A stretch of 34,177 nucleotides of DNA from Planctomycetota bacterium (GTDB lineage Bacteria; Planctomycetota; UBA1135). Below are positions 16,148 through 25,070 of the stretch, in pieces (position 1 is the stretch's first letter; each line of letters starts with the position of its first letter). The stretch spans positions 1 to 34,177 of the forward strand of contig JACNIZ010000233.1 of the NCBI GenBank assembly GCA_014382805.1, given 5' to 3'. The notes under the pieces are model-generated. The model saw only the letters and a program-made list of their open reading frames with translations, searched no databases and was not told where the DNA came from. The position numbers were made by a program, and so were the translations under genes.

Positions 16148-19100
16148 GTGGATCGTATTTTCACCGCGCATGGGCCGCAGCAAGCCGAAGCATTGCTACT
16201 CAAAAATGTCCTGGCCGACGTCCGTCTCTCGGCCGCAAAGCCGCAATTATTGGCCAAACCGCTGCTGGTGGTGGTGCCGTCTTCGGAATTGCGGCTGAGC
16301 TTGATTTTACGTCTGGCAGCCGCCGGCGCGACGTTGGGGGTAGAGGTGCAGACTTTGCATTCGGTGGCTTTGCAGCTGCATCGCAACGCTGGCAACGACA
16401 CCACCAGTCGCAGTCTGCTGTCGGAAGTGCTGGCCCGCCGCGCCATCGAGCAACAGCCCGGTTTATGTAGTAGCTTTCAGCCACTGGCCGACGGCTTGGG
16501 TTTGGTTGCGTCGACCGTGCGTGATTTGTTGAGCTCCGGTTGGGCGGCCGATGCGGGAGTGGCTGCGGGTGTTGAATCGGGTGCGGGTGCGATGGAGGGT
16601 CCGAGCGTTGGTGCTGGTGCTGGTGCGGTGTCGACCCAAACCGAAGAAACTCTTGCCGCTGCATCTCAAACCGCCAAACTCATGCAACTACACGGTGTCC
16701 GTCGGCCGGGTGATCTGCAGGCGCAAGCGGCGCAATTAGTGAATGAACATTTGCATGCGCGCGCAGTTTGGGTTCACGGATTCGCCGACGTCACTGGCCA
16801 ATCCAAAACCTTGATCCAAGCATTGTGGAATTGGGGTGCAAACTTGATCGTGGATTTGCCGCCGGATCCGGCGTTTGATGGTGAAGATCGTGGTGGTCGT
16901 TTTGCACGCCGTTTTGTCCGCAAAATTTGCAATGTGGAATTGGGCGAGGTGAACATTCCGCCAACCGAGGTAAAGCGAAACTTTTTTCATACTTCCGGAA
17001 CTGCAGATGAAGTGAGGGAGGTTGTCCATCGCATTCGAGTTTTGCTCGCCGACTCCCATTCCAACTCCCACTCCAATTCCAGCGGCCGCTGCAACAAAAA
17101 TTCACCAGAACGCATAGGAGTGGTCGTACGCAACTTTGCCACTTACGCGGCGGATGTGCGTTACTGGTTTGAAGAACTTGGCGTTCCTTTTCGCAGTGGC
17201 TCGGCACCGGCAGGTTCGTTTCCGGATAACCGGCGCATGCAAGCGGCGATTGAGGTTTTGCAGCGCGGTGCTGAAGCATCGGTAGATCGTTGGTTGGATG
17301 CACTTTCACGCTCGGCCAAAGGACAGACTTTGGCTTCCAAGGCCGAAGACTTTCGCATTGCCATGCGCACCCTGGGCGTGGCTCATTTGCAACAAGCGGC
17401 AAAATTGCAGGCCGCGAAAATTGCTGGCGACAGCGGAATTTATCGTTTACCAGTGCGTACTAAAGTCAGTGAAGAGAGTGCCGAAGTGGAAGTCGGCGCC
17501 GAACAAGAAACGCGAAGTATACGTTCCAAAACAAGGTATTTAACCATTGCTCAACTCACCCTCGACATAGGACTACTTCAACAAACCTTGGAACGCCAAC
17601 AGGCGTGGCCGTGCCAAGCACCGCTGGCCGAACACGCCGAATATGCTCGCTTGGCTTTTGAAAAAGACTTCGGTTGGCGTGCCAATGATGACTGGGTGCA
17701 TTTGCTTACCAGTTTGGCCGAGTTGGATGGCCCCGAGCAGGAATATAGCCGCGAGGAATTCATGGTCTTGCTTTCTCGTTCGGCCAAGGATTTTGGCAGC
17801 GAAAACGCCGAAGCCAATGCCGGCGGCGTCGCGATTTTGGACTTTACTCAGGCGCGCGCTCGGACGTTTGATCATCTGTTTATTTTGGGGCTCAATCGCG
17901 GAGTTGTGCCGCGCAGCATTAACGACGACTCAGTTTTGCCTGACAGCCAGCGCGCCAAACTGCAATTCCTATTACCCGACTTGCAACAAAAAAGTCAAGC
18001 TCACGACGAAGAGCGCTACTTGTTTGCTCAACTGTGCGCCTCAGCTCCAAATTTGACCCTATCTTGGTTGCGCGCCGACGACGACGGCAAGGAATTGGCG
18101 CCGTCGCCTTATTTGCAACGCATTTGGTTGGCTGGTCGGGCTGGTGAAGCGGAGGAGCTGGCGTTTGCTGTGCCGCGATTGCGCAGTGCATTGTTTAACA
18201 ATCAGCAGCAACCGTTGAATCGCAAGGAAGCGCCTCAATATTTTGCTTTGCGCGGTGAGCGCGGTAATTGGCGTCAGCTTTTAGCGTTGGATCATTCTGC
18301 TACGCGGCATGCGGTGTTGGATGAGTACGAACCTGATTATGCGGTGCCAGCACAGCGTGAAATCGCAAAAACTGTCGGACCATATTTGGGTTGGATTGGA
18401 GCGCGTAAAACTTCACCCGAGCGAGTATTTGTTACCCGGCTTGAAGCCATTGCGCGTTGTCCGTGGCGCACCTTGTTGGCCTCGCGATTGCGCTTGGAGC
18501 CCATTGCCGATCCCATGCACGACTTGCCTAGTACCGACGCGTTAATGGTGGGCAATGTGGTGCACGAAGCGTTGGAATTATTGATCAAAGATCAAGGCAG
18601 CGAGGTGCCGCGACCCAAGCCGTCGGCGGTTCAGGAAGCATTGGCTGCGTCAGCGCTGAAAGTAGCGTTGGGTGAGGAGTTGCGTTTGCAAGGCATGATC
18701 GACGCCTTGGCTGCCCAAGCCGAACCGTTTTTGCAGCGCGCAGTGAATTTCGAATGGCCGCAACCTGATTTTGTATTGCCGGTCGAGGGCTGCGAAGTGA
18801 CTGAAACTACTACGGTAAATTGGAATGACTTGAGTTTTGAACTCAGCTTTCGCGCCGACCGGGTGGATAGTGGCGAAACTGGCTTGATCTACACGGATTA
18901 CAAAGCGTCTAAGCCGTTGACCTCGGCCAAAGGCGATGCGACGCGGGCCGCAAATCATTTGAAGGAGGTGCAACAGGGCACCCGTTTGCAAGCTACGGCG
19001 TACGCGACTTCGTCTACAGGGGCTGTTGGTCGTTATTTGTTTTTGAACGTGGCCGACGACCTTGAGCGACGCTTGGCGGAAATTTGTGTGGTGGGTAGCG

Positions 19101-19429
19101 ATGCAGGATTCGGTGATTCTTTTAGCCAAACTTGCGGTGTGCTTTACCAATCTTTAATGCTCGGCGTGGCCACTCCGCGATTTGAAACGGCCGATGGCAA
19201 GAAGAATAAAACCTGTGATTACTGTGATGTCGCCGATGCTTGTTTGGTGAATGACTCCGGCAATCGAAGGCGTTTGGTCGCAGCGGTTGAAAACCTTTCT
19301 ATGAGCCGTTGCCATGCCACGATCGAAGACAGTACGAAGGCTGCACTGAGCGGCGCGGAATTGAATTTGACGGACCTCTGGCATTTGAACGACAAACCCA
19401 ATCCGTGGCAAGTGGAGGAAGAATCATGA
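16148..19429 (+). CDS. addB: AddB-like helicase-nuclease subunit (PD-(D/E)XK, Fe-S)
   Basis: This is the subunit that pairs with AddA to process double-strand breaks. It has 1093 residues from GTG 16148. The N-terminus (MDRIFTAHGPQQAEALL) lacks a Walker A lysine loop, so this subunit probably does not hydrolyse ATP. The C-terminus has a PD-(D/E)XK nuclease core, FRADRVD followed by IYTDYKA (about 900-920). It also has cysteines in the AddB Fe-S arrangement: one in ARCPWRTL (about 770) and CDYCDVADAC (C-X2-C-X5-C, about 1022-1031). Two low-complexity insertions are present: a Gly/Ala/Val-rich run near 137-160 and SHSNSHSNSSG near 303. The gene overlaps addA by ATGA. The family assignment rests on architecture and the partner gene, since AddB sequences diverge strongly. 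Confidence 0.85.
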   Translation: MDRIFTAHGPQQAEALLLKNVLADVRLSAAKPQLLAKPLLVVVPSSELRLSLILRLAAAGATLGVEVQTLHSVALQLHRNAGNDTTSRSLLSEVLARRAIEQQPGLCSSFQPLADGLGLVASTVRDLLSSGWAADAGVAAGVESGAGAMEGPSVGAGAGAVSTQTEETLAAASQTAKLMQLHGVRRPGDLQAQAAQLVNEHLHARAVWVHGFADVTGQSKTLIQALWNWGANLIVDLPPDPAFDGEDRGGRFARRFVRKICNVELGEVNIPPTEVKRNFFHTSGTADEVREVVHRIRVLLADSHSNSHSNSSGRCNKNSPERIGVVVRNFATYAADVRYWFEELGVPFRSGSAPAGSFPDNRRMQAAIEVLQRGAEASVDRWLDALSRSAKGQTLASKAEDFRIAMRTLGVAHLQQAAKLQAAKIAGDSGIYRLPVRTKVSEESAEVEVGAEQETRSIRSKTRYLTIAQLTLDIGLLQQTLERQQAWPCQAPLAEHAEYARLAFEKDFGWRANDDWVHLLTSLAELDGPEQEYSREEFMVLLSRSAKDFGSENAEANAGGVAILDFTQARARTFDHLFILGLNRGVVPRSINDDSVLPDSQRAKLQFLLPDLQQKSQAHDEERYLFAQLCASAPNLTLSWLRADDDGKELAPSPYLQRIWLAGRAGEAEELAFAVPRLRSALFNNQQQPLNRKEAPQYFALRGERGNWRQLLALDHSATRHAVLDEYEPDYAVPAQREIAKTVGPYLGWIGARKTSPERVFVTRLEAIARCPWRTLLASRLRLEPIADPMHDLPSTDALMVGNVVHEALELLIKDQGSEVPRPKPSAVQEALAASALKVALGEELRLQGMIDALAAQAEPFLQRAVNFEWPQPDFVLPVEGCEVTETTTVNWNDLSFELSFRADRVDSGETGLIYTDYKASKPLTSAKGDATRAANHLKEVQQGTRLQATAYATSSTGAVGRYLFLNVADDLERRLAEICVVGSDAGFGDSFSQTCGVLYQSLMLGVATPRFETADGKKNKTCDYCDVADACLVNDSGNRRRLVAAVENLSMSRCHATIEDSTKAALSGAELNLTDLWHLNDKPNPWQVEEES

Positions 19430-22400
19430 GTCCGACTTCCACCGCAACTTCGCTGCACGACGCGGCCTCGCGCCAGGCCGGTCGTACATTATTTGGCAAG
19501 CCGTTGGTTCTGGAAGCTGGTGCTGGTACAGGAAAAACCGCAGTATTGGTAGCGCGGGTGGTGCATTGGTGCATGGGATTGGGCTGGCAGAAATATCAAA
19601 CGGCGAATCGCAATTACGAAGAAATAGCCGAAGCAGTTTGCGAAGGTGTCGTCGCCATTACTTTCACCGACGCTGCGGCCGTAGAAATGCAAGTGCGTGT
19701 GGCAAAGGCTATGCACGGTTTGCATTGCGGCGATCATCCGGCGTGGATGCCGCGCGTAGAGTTTAAATTTCCGGAAGAGGAAATAAAACTGCGTGCGGCG
19801 GCGTTGCTGTCGGCGGCGGATCGTTTACGGGTGCAGACCATTCACAGTTTTTGCTCCGCGTTATTGCGGCAAAATGCCTTAACAATCAACCTACACCCAC
19901 GTTTCGAAATTGACGCCGATGGCTCCCGTGCCGAAGCGCTGGTTTTGGAATATTTAAGCACCCGCTTGCCGCAGCTTTATGGCGATACGCCCAACGCCGA
20001 CGCCGTTCGTCTTGCTAGTCATGGTCACGGCCCCGGCAAAGTCGGCGAGGTACTGCTGATGTTTTTGCGCAATGCCGTCACCTCCGAGGACCTGCCCGAT
20101 GACGCGGTCGACGATGCGACGGTGAGGTCAGTTTGTGAGGAGTTGCAAAAGTGTTTGGCGCCTGCGCTTGAGGTTTTTCAAAGTGCGGTTGCGGAAATGA
20201 AAAGCAAAAAGGGTTTAGCTGGACTTTTGAAATTGGCGGAGCAAATGCCGCTGCTGCAATCTCGCCTGGCGACGGTGCAAAACGTTGCTGGATTGAGCGA
20301 ACTTTTCAGCGCTGGCGCACCGGGGGCGGAGATGAAGTCCAACAAGGCGCAGGAATGGACGCGCAATAAATTTACCAATACTGAAGAAGGGCTGCTTTCC
20401 GAAGCACAGACCGTCACTTTAAATACTGCTTTCACAGGCCTGGGGAGTTGGGCAAAAAACCTGTGCAACCTGGAGCCGGATCTGTTGACGTCGGCGATGC
20501 GATTGGTGAAACTATTGCTCGGCGAAATCAAACAAGAAATGCGACGCGCGGGCGTGCAAACCTATTCCGACCTACTAGTCGACGCGCACGCTTTACTTAA
20601 ACATCATCCGCATTTGGCGGAACGCATGGCGGCCAATATGGACCAGCTCATGGTCGATGAATTTCAAGACACCGACGCCTTGCAATGTGAATTTCTTCAA
20701 TATTTGGTTTTGCAGCCCAAGCAAGCTGGGCTGCCAGCGCCGGATTTGTTTTTGGTCGGTGACCCCAAACAATCCATATATGGTTGGCGGGGTGCCGATT
20801 TGCGCTCGTACCACGATTTTGTGCAAACCCTGTTGGCCAATGGCGGTGTAAAGTTTGACTTGACGGTCAATTTCCGTTCGGTGGTAGCAATTTTGGACGA
20901 GGTTGAGCGCTGCATAGAGCCGATCATGGTGGCGGAAGAGGGTCTGCAACCTGACTTCCAAAAATTGCGTCCGGCGCCTGACCATAGCGCATATTCTACG
21001 GAGGTTGCCGTTGAACATTGGGTTTCATGGCAACACGAAGGCTTAGAAGGAGAATCCACAAGCGCCGGCCGCGCGCGCGAATTAGAAGCGCAGGCTTTGG
21101 CTTTGGATCTCAAGCAACGCCATCAACGCGGGGATTTGAAGTGGAGAGACGCGGCCATACTCATGCGGTCGACTAGCGCGATGGAGACCTACCTCAGTTG
21201 TTTGCGCGACGCTGATATTCCGTTCCAAGTGGAGCGGGATAAAAATTATTACAAGCGTCGCGAAATTATTGATGCTGCTGCATTGGTGCGCAGCATTGTG
21301 GATCCGAATGATCAACTTGCACTTTTAACTTTGCTGCGTTCGCCGGTAGTGGGCGTACCCGACGCGGCATGGTTACCGTTGTGGGCGGAAGAATTTCCTG
21401 GTTTGATGGCGCAGTTGCAAGGCCCGAGTCAAACCGAAACCTTGCAACGTTTGCACGAAGTCGTGCAATCCGTTGCCGCCCAGGTGGAGCAGATGAACAT
21501 CCCTGGGGTAGAGCGTATCGCCGATTGGCATAAGCTGTTGCAGTACGCGATTCACAGTTTGGCCGAATTGCGTCAGGACTTCCACATCCTGCCCGCAGAC
21601 AAATTTGTGCACAAATTACGTCGCCGTTTTCCGTTGGAAGCTACGGAAGCAGCGCGCCACTTGGGTGCGCACCGATTGGCAAATTTGGAACGGTTCTTCC
21701 GTCGCCTAACCGCGTCATTAATGGATAGCGACGGCGGTCCACAATCCATTTTACGTTCGCTGCGCCGAGCGGTGGCCGAAGGCATGGATGAATCGGAAGC
21801 AGCGCCCGGCGATCAGGCGATGGATGCGGTGCGGATTATGACGATTCATAAATCAAAGGGTTTGACCTTCCCGCATGTTTATTTGGTAAACACCCACGCT
21901 ACGCCTAGTGCAAGTCATCGCAAGATGATGGACTTCGGGCGTTCCGGCGGTCGCAATGAATTCCAAATTTTCGGCATGTCCACGCTTGGTTGGACTGGAG
22001 TAGAGGTGCATCGCAGACGGTTGGAAGTTGCTGAGCGTGTGCGCTTGTTATACGTGGCTTTGACTAGGCCGCAATTCCGTTTGGTGATTACCGGCAAGCG
22101 CGCGCCGAGCAAAAAGCCGAAGTCCTTTAGGCAAGCAAAATCGATTGAAGCTTTGCTGCAATTCCGTGGCGGCCTACCCGAATTGTTACCTGATTATCAA
22201 GCCCATGCAGGCAAGAGTTTTGACTTGCATGACATTTTTGGTGCGCGTTGGTTTTTTCCAAATCCGGCATCGGATCCGTCGCTGGTGGAAAGCAAAACTC
22301 CTGTGCCTGATCCTGAGTTAAGTGCTCAAATGCCGTTGTTCGCTACAGCCGGGCGCAGCGTGCCGCAGGTGCTGCATGAACTACAAAAATTGGAAACCGA

Positions 22401-23097
22401 TCGGCGGCGAGCCCAAAAACGTCAAAGCAAAGCGCTGAAGATTACTGCTAGTGGTACCGTTTCGCATGAAGCGTTGCGCGAAGCCGTGCATAGTGGCGAG
22501 GGAGTGGACGTCGGCTTGCCGATTACGGATCCCATTTTTGATCCGGCGGCTCCCGATCGACATGCGCGCGCCGTCGGCACTGCGGTGCACCGTGCATTGG
22601 AGCTGATTGATTTGCAGCAAACTCCGGAAGCGGCCTTAGAGAAACAGTTAGAAAGCCTGCCGCAGGATTTACGCGGCTTCATTGCCACAGCAGATTTGGC
22701 CGACGTCGCCGCTCAGGCCAAACTGGTTTTGCAGCAAATGGATAACAATGGCATGTTGCATGAATTGTTTGAGCGTCGCGAGTACATATTAGGACGTGAA
22801 ATCCCGGTATTGCTCACTCCAACCGACTGCAATCCTGACGAAGATCCGCTCGGCGCCATCGTCGGCACCTTGGATTTACTCTACCGCGATCCCGCCGATG
22901 GCCAGTTAGTTGTTGCCGATTTTAAGTCCGATCAAGTCGCCGACGCGCAAGCCTTAAAGCATTTGGCGAAAGCCTATCAACCACAGGGCGAACTCTATTG
23001 CCGCGCCGTCGAGCAACTGTTCCCCGACGAAGAACCGCCGCGTTTTGAGCTGTGGTTTTTGCGCGCGGGCGAAATCACGAGCAGTGGGGAGGTGTGA
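19426..23097 (+). CDS. addA: AddA-like UvrD-type helicase-nuclease
   Basis: This is the SF1A helicase and nuclease subunit of the AddAB recombination complex. It has 1223 residues from ATG 19426, which overlaps the addB stop in ATGA. Helicase motifs are in order: LEAGAGTGKTAVL (Walker A, about 29-41), VAITFTDAAAVEM, VQTIHSFCSALLR, LMVDEFQDTDALQ, LVGDPKQSIYGWRG, LTVNFRS, MTIHKSKGLTFPHVYLVN and LLYVALTRP. The C-terminal nuclease domain has HARAVGTAVHRALE followed by GTLDLLYRD and VVADFKSDQ (about 1146-1168), so the PD-(D/E)XK residues are intact. Both subunits thus keep nuclease sites, as in classic AddAB. The upstream 39 residues in the ORF track lie inside addB and are not used. Confidence 0.93.
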   Translation: MSPTSTATSLHDAASRQAGRTLFGKPLVLEAGAGTGKTAVLVARVVHWCMGLGWQKYQTANRNYEEIAEAVCEGVVAITFTDAAAVEMQVRVAKAMHGLHCGDHPAWMPRVEFKFPEEEIKLRAAALLSAADRLRVQTIHSFCSALLRQNALTINLHPRFEIDADGSRAEALVLEYLSTRLPQLYGDTPNADAVRLASHGHGPGKVGEVLLMFLRNAVTSEDLPDDAVDDATVRSVCEELQKCLAPALEVFQSAVAEMKSKKGLAGLLKLAEQMPLLQSRLATVQNVAGLSELFSAGAPGAEMKSNKAQEWTRNKFTNTEEGLLSEAQTVTLNTAFTGLGSWAKNLCNLEPDLLTSAMRLVKLLLGEIKQEMRRAGVQTYSDLLVDAHALLKHHPHLAERMAANMDQLMVDEFQDTDALQCEFLQYLVLQPKQAGLPAPDLFLVGDPKQSIYGWRGADLRSYHDFVQTLLANGGVKFDLTVNFRSVVAILDEVERCIEPIMVAEEGLQPDFQKLRPAPDHSAYSTEVAVEHWVSWQHEGLEGESTSAGRARELEAQALALDLKQRHQRGDLKWRDAAILMRSTSAMETYLSCLRDADIPFQVERDKNYYKRREIIDAAALVRSIVDPNDQLALLTLLRSPVVGVPDAAWLPLWAEEFPGLMAQLQGPSQTETLQRLHEVVQSVAAQVEQMNIPGVERIADWHKLLQYAIHSLAELRQDFHILPADKFVHKLRRRFPLEATEAARHLGAHRLANLERFFRRLTASLMDSDGGPQSILRSLRRAVAEGMDESEAAPGDQAMDAVRIMTIHKSKGLTFPHVYLVNTHATPSASHRKMMDFGRSGGRNEFQIFGMSTLGWTGVEVHRRRLEVAERVRLLYVALTRPQFRLVITGKRAPSKKPKSFRQAKSIEALLQFRGGLPELLPDYQAHAGKSFDLHDIFGARWFFPNPASDPSLVESKTPVPDPELSAQMPLFATAGRSVPQVLHELQKLETDRRRAQKRQSKALKITASGTVSHEALREAVHSGEGVDVGLPITDPIFDPAAPDRHARAVGTAVHRALELIDLQQTPEAALEKQLESLPQDLRGFIATADLADVAAQAKLVLQQMDNNGMLHELFERREYILGREIPVLLTPTDCNPDEDPLGAIVGTLDLLYRDPADGQLVVADFKSDQVADAQALKHLAKAYQPQGELYCRAVEQLFPDEEPPRFELWFLRAGEITSSGEV

Positions 23098-23171
23098 CGA
23101 CATTTTGTTTTTGGGGTGTGCGAACCACCTTAATATTGAAACTCTTGCCTGCCCAACGAGCCCGATCAGAG

Positions 23172-25070
23172 ATGAATTCAAACATTAAAAAGCGGAGTCT
23201 GCTTGCCCTCGTGGCATGCCTCTGGTGTGCAATCGGCCTGGTTGGCTCGGCGCCAGCGCAGGAAAAACTTTCAGTCAACGGGCGCCAGTGGAATTATTTG
23301 CCCAAATTGGAGCTCAAATTCAATTCGGTTAATGGGCTGGATGAATATGTATCCGCAAGTGGCTTTATTCTTAGAAACGGCAAACTCAGTCCTAGTTTGG
23401 GACAAGCCGATGACATTTCGGTACACAAATCCTTTCGGCGTAGCTGGGATCATGAATTTGTGAAATCCTTTGGCAGCATGGAGGTGACGCAAAGGCTTTT
23501 GATACTCACCGTCCCTGGACTAGGCGAAGATTGGGGCAAAGACAAGAGCGTAGGCGACGCGATCCGCGTGCAAAGTTTGTGCGGTGCGTTAATGGAGTAC
23601 GGAGCCGGTAAAGGGTTTTCGCCGATTCCAAATGAGAAATTGAAATGGACTAAGATTGGCGGCCAGAGTGCGGTTGAATTCACCTATACCGGGACCTTAA
23701 GCAGAGCGGGCGGCCCACAGTACGACGTGCCATTTTTTGCTACCGGCTGGGCCTTAGACTTTCCCGGCGACGACCTCGTCTTCCTTTTTTCTGGCCCCGA
23801 TTCATCCGAACAGACTTTCAAGGATGCGAGTAAAACTATCAAAAGGGTTGCCGACAAAGTCAAAGCAGTAACAGAAAAAGAAAAAGCGAAAATACTCAAG
23901 GAATTGAATGACCTCGCGCGCGGCAAAATGAAGGCACGCTCTTGGGAGTACCCGCATCGTTCGATCGGTTATCTATCCTGGCTGAGCACGCCATCATTGC
24001 CCGCCGACGTGAATCAATCTTTGACCATTGCAAGCGCCTGGTTAATCAAACAACAACTTGACGGTCATTGGGAAACGCCGGATCAAGCACAACGCACGCA
24101 GGTTGGAGTTACCGCTTTGGCTGGTCGGGCGTTGATTGGCACCAATATATACCTGCAAGATCCTAACATCGAAAGCGCGTTGGAAAAAACAACGCTATGG
24201 ATGCTTAAGCAGCAAAATGAAGACGGCGTCCTGGGCAAAGTATCAGGTAACTCCACCCCCTACAATCATGCAATTGCGAGCGCGTTTTTATTAGATCGTT
24301 ATGAATCCACCCGAAGTTCCACCGCTGCCCTAGCAGCCGAAATTCAAAAAGCATTGGATTTCATTATGGCGACCCAAGACATCGGCGGTGCATGGGATTA
24401 TGAAATTACCGAAACCGACAGTTTGAAATGCGATCCGTCGATAACCTTCTGGAATATTCTTGCGCTTTATCGTGGCTTGGAATGTGGTTTTAAGGTGGAT
24501 CCGGAACGCCTGAAAAGAGCGCGCGTGGCAATGCTCAGCATGGCGGGACCTGATGGCAAAGTCGGTTATTTCGAACCCGGCGGTGACGTTGCTCGAACTG
24601 CCGACGGTGGACCTAAGTTTCCGTGGCATAAATCCGAATCCTTAACTGGGGCGGCGCTGTATTCGACCTTGCTGGTCGACTCCATGTTCTACGATGCAAA
24701 AATCCCAAGCGCTTTTCATTGGCATGCGACGCGGCGTATTTTGAATGCTCCGCCAACCATGGACCCGGAGGCATTTGATATTTATTACTGGCAAGCGGCT
24801 TCTTGCGGAGCGGCCATCATGGGCGGCCAAGAAGCTAAAGAATGGAAACTAGCGCTCAACCACATTCTGCTCGCTTGGCAGTTGGATGACGACCGCGGGT
24901 CCAACTACGGCGCCTGGCCAGCCGAATCGGTTTGGTCTGCCGAGGGCGGTCAGGCTTACACTACAGCCATGGCCATGCTGGCTCTGCTCAACGCGAATTC
25001 GAAAGCTATTCCCTATTTGGTAGCCGAAAGCAGTGAGCCGCCCGCCCAGCAGAGCGGCGTCGAAGATTAA
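23172..25070 (+). CDS. Secreted alpha-toroid protein (prenyltransferase/squalene-oxidase-like repeats)
   Basis: This is a 632-residue exported protein. The Sec signal, NSNIKKRSLLALVACLWCAI up to SAPAQ, supports the ATG at 23172 rather than the ORF-track start at 23052, which lies inside addA. An N-terminal beta-rich domain (about 30-230) precedes a basic helical linker. The C-terminal half (about 280-610) has repeated helix pairs of the terpenoid-cyclase or prenyltransferase toroid, for example IASAWLIKQQLDGHWETPDQ, LWMLKQQNEDGVLG, ALDFIMATQDIGGAWDYE and AYTTAMAMLALLN. I see no DXDD or QW motifs of true squalene cyclases, so catalysis is doubtful. Such proteins are common in Planctomycetota with no known role. 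It converges on the next gene with overlapping stops. Confidence 0.75.
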   Translation: MNSNIKKRSLLALVACLWCAIGLVGSAPAQEKLSVNGRQWNYLPKLELKFNSVNGLDEYVSASGFILRNGKLSPSLGQADDISVHKSFRRSWDHEFVKSFGSMEVTQRLLILTVPGLGEDWGKDKSVGDAIRVQSLCGALMEYGAGKGFSPIPNEKLKWTKIGGQSAVEFTYTGTLSRAGGPQYDVPFFATGWALDFPGDDLVFLFSGPDSSEQTFKDASKTIKRVADKVKAVTEKEKAKILKELNDLARGKMKARSWEYPHRSIGYLSWLSTPSLPADVNQSLTIASAWLIKQQLDGHWETPDQAQRTQVGVTALAGRALIGTNIYLQDPNIESALEKTTLWMLKQQNEDGVLGKVSGNSTPYNHAIASAFLLDRYESTRSSTAALAAEIQKALDFIMATQDIGGAWDYEITETDSLKCDPSITFWNILALYRGLECGFKVDPERLKRARVAMLSMAGPDGKVGYFEPGGDVARTADGGPKFPWHKSESLTGAALYSTLLVDSMFYDAKIPSAFHWHATRRILNAPPTMDPEAFDIYYWQAASCGAAIMGGQEAKEWKLALNHILLAWQLDDDRGSNYGAWPAESVWSAEGGQAYTTAMAMLALLNANSKAIPYLVAESSEPPAQQSGVED

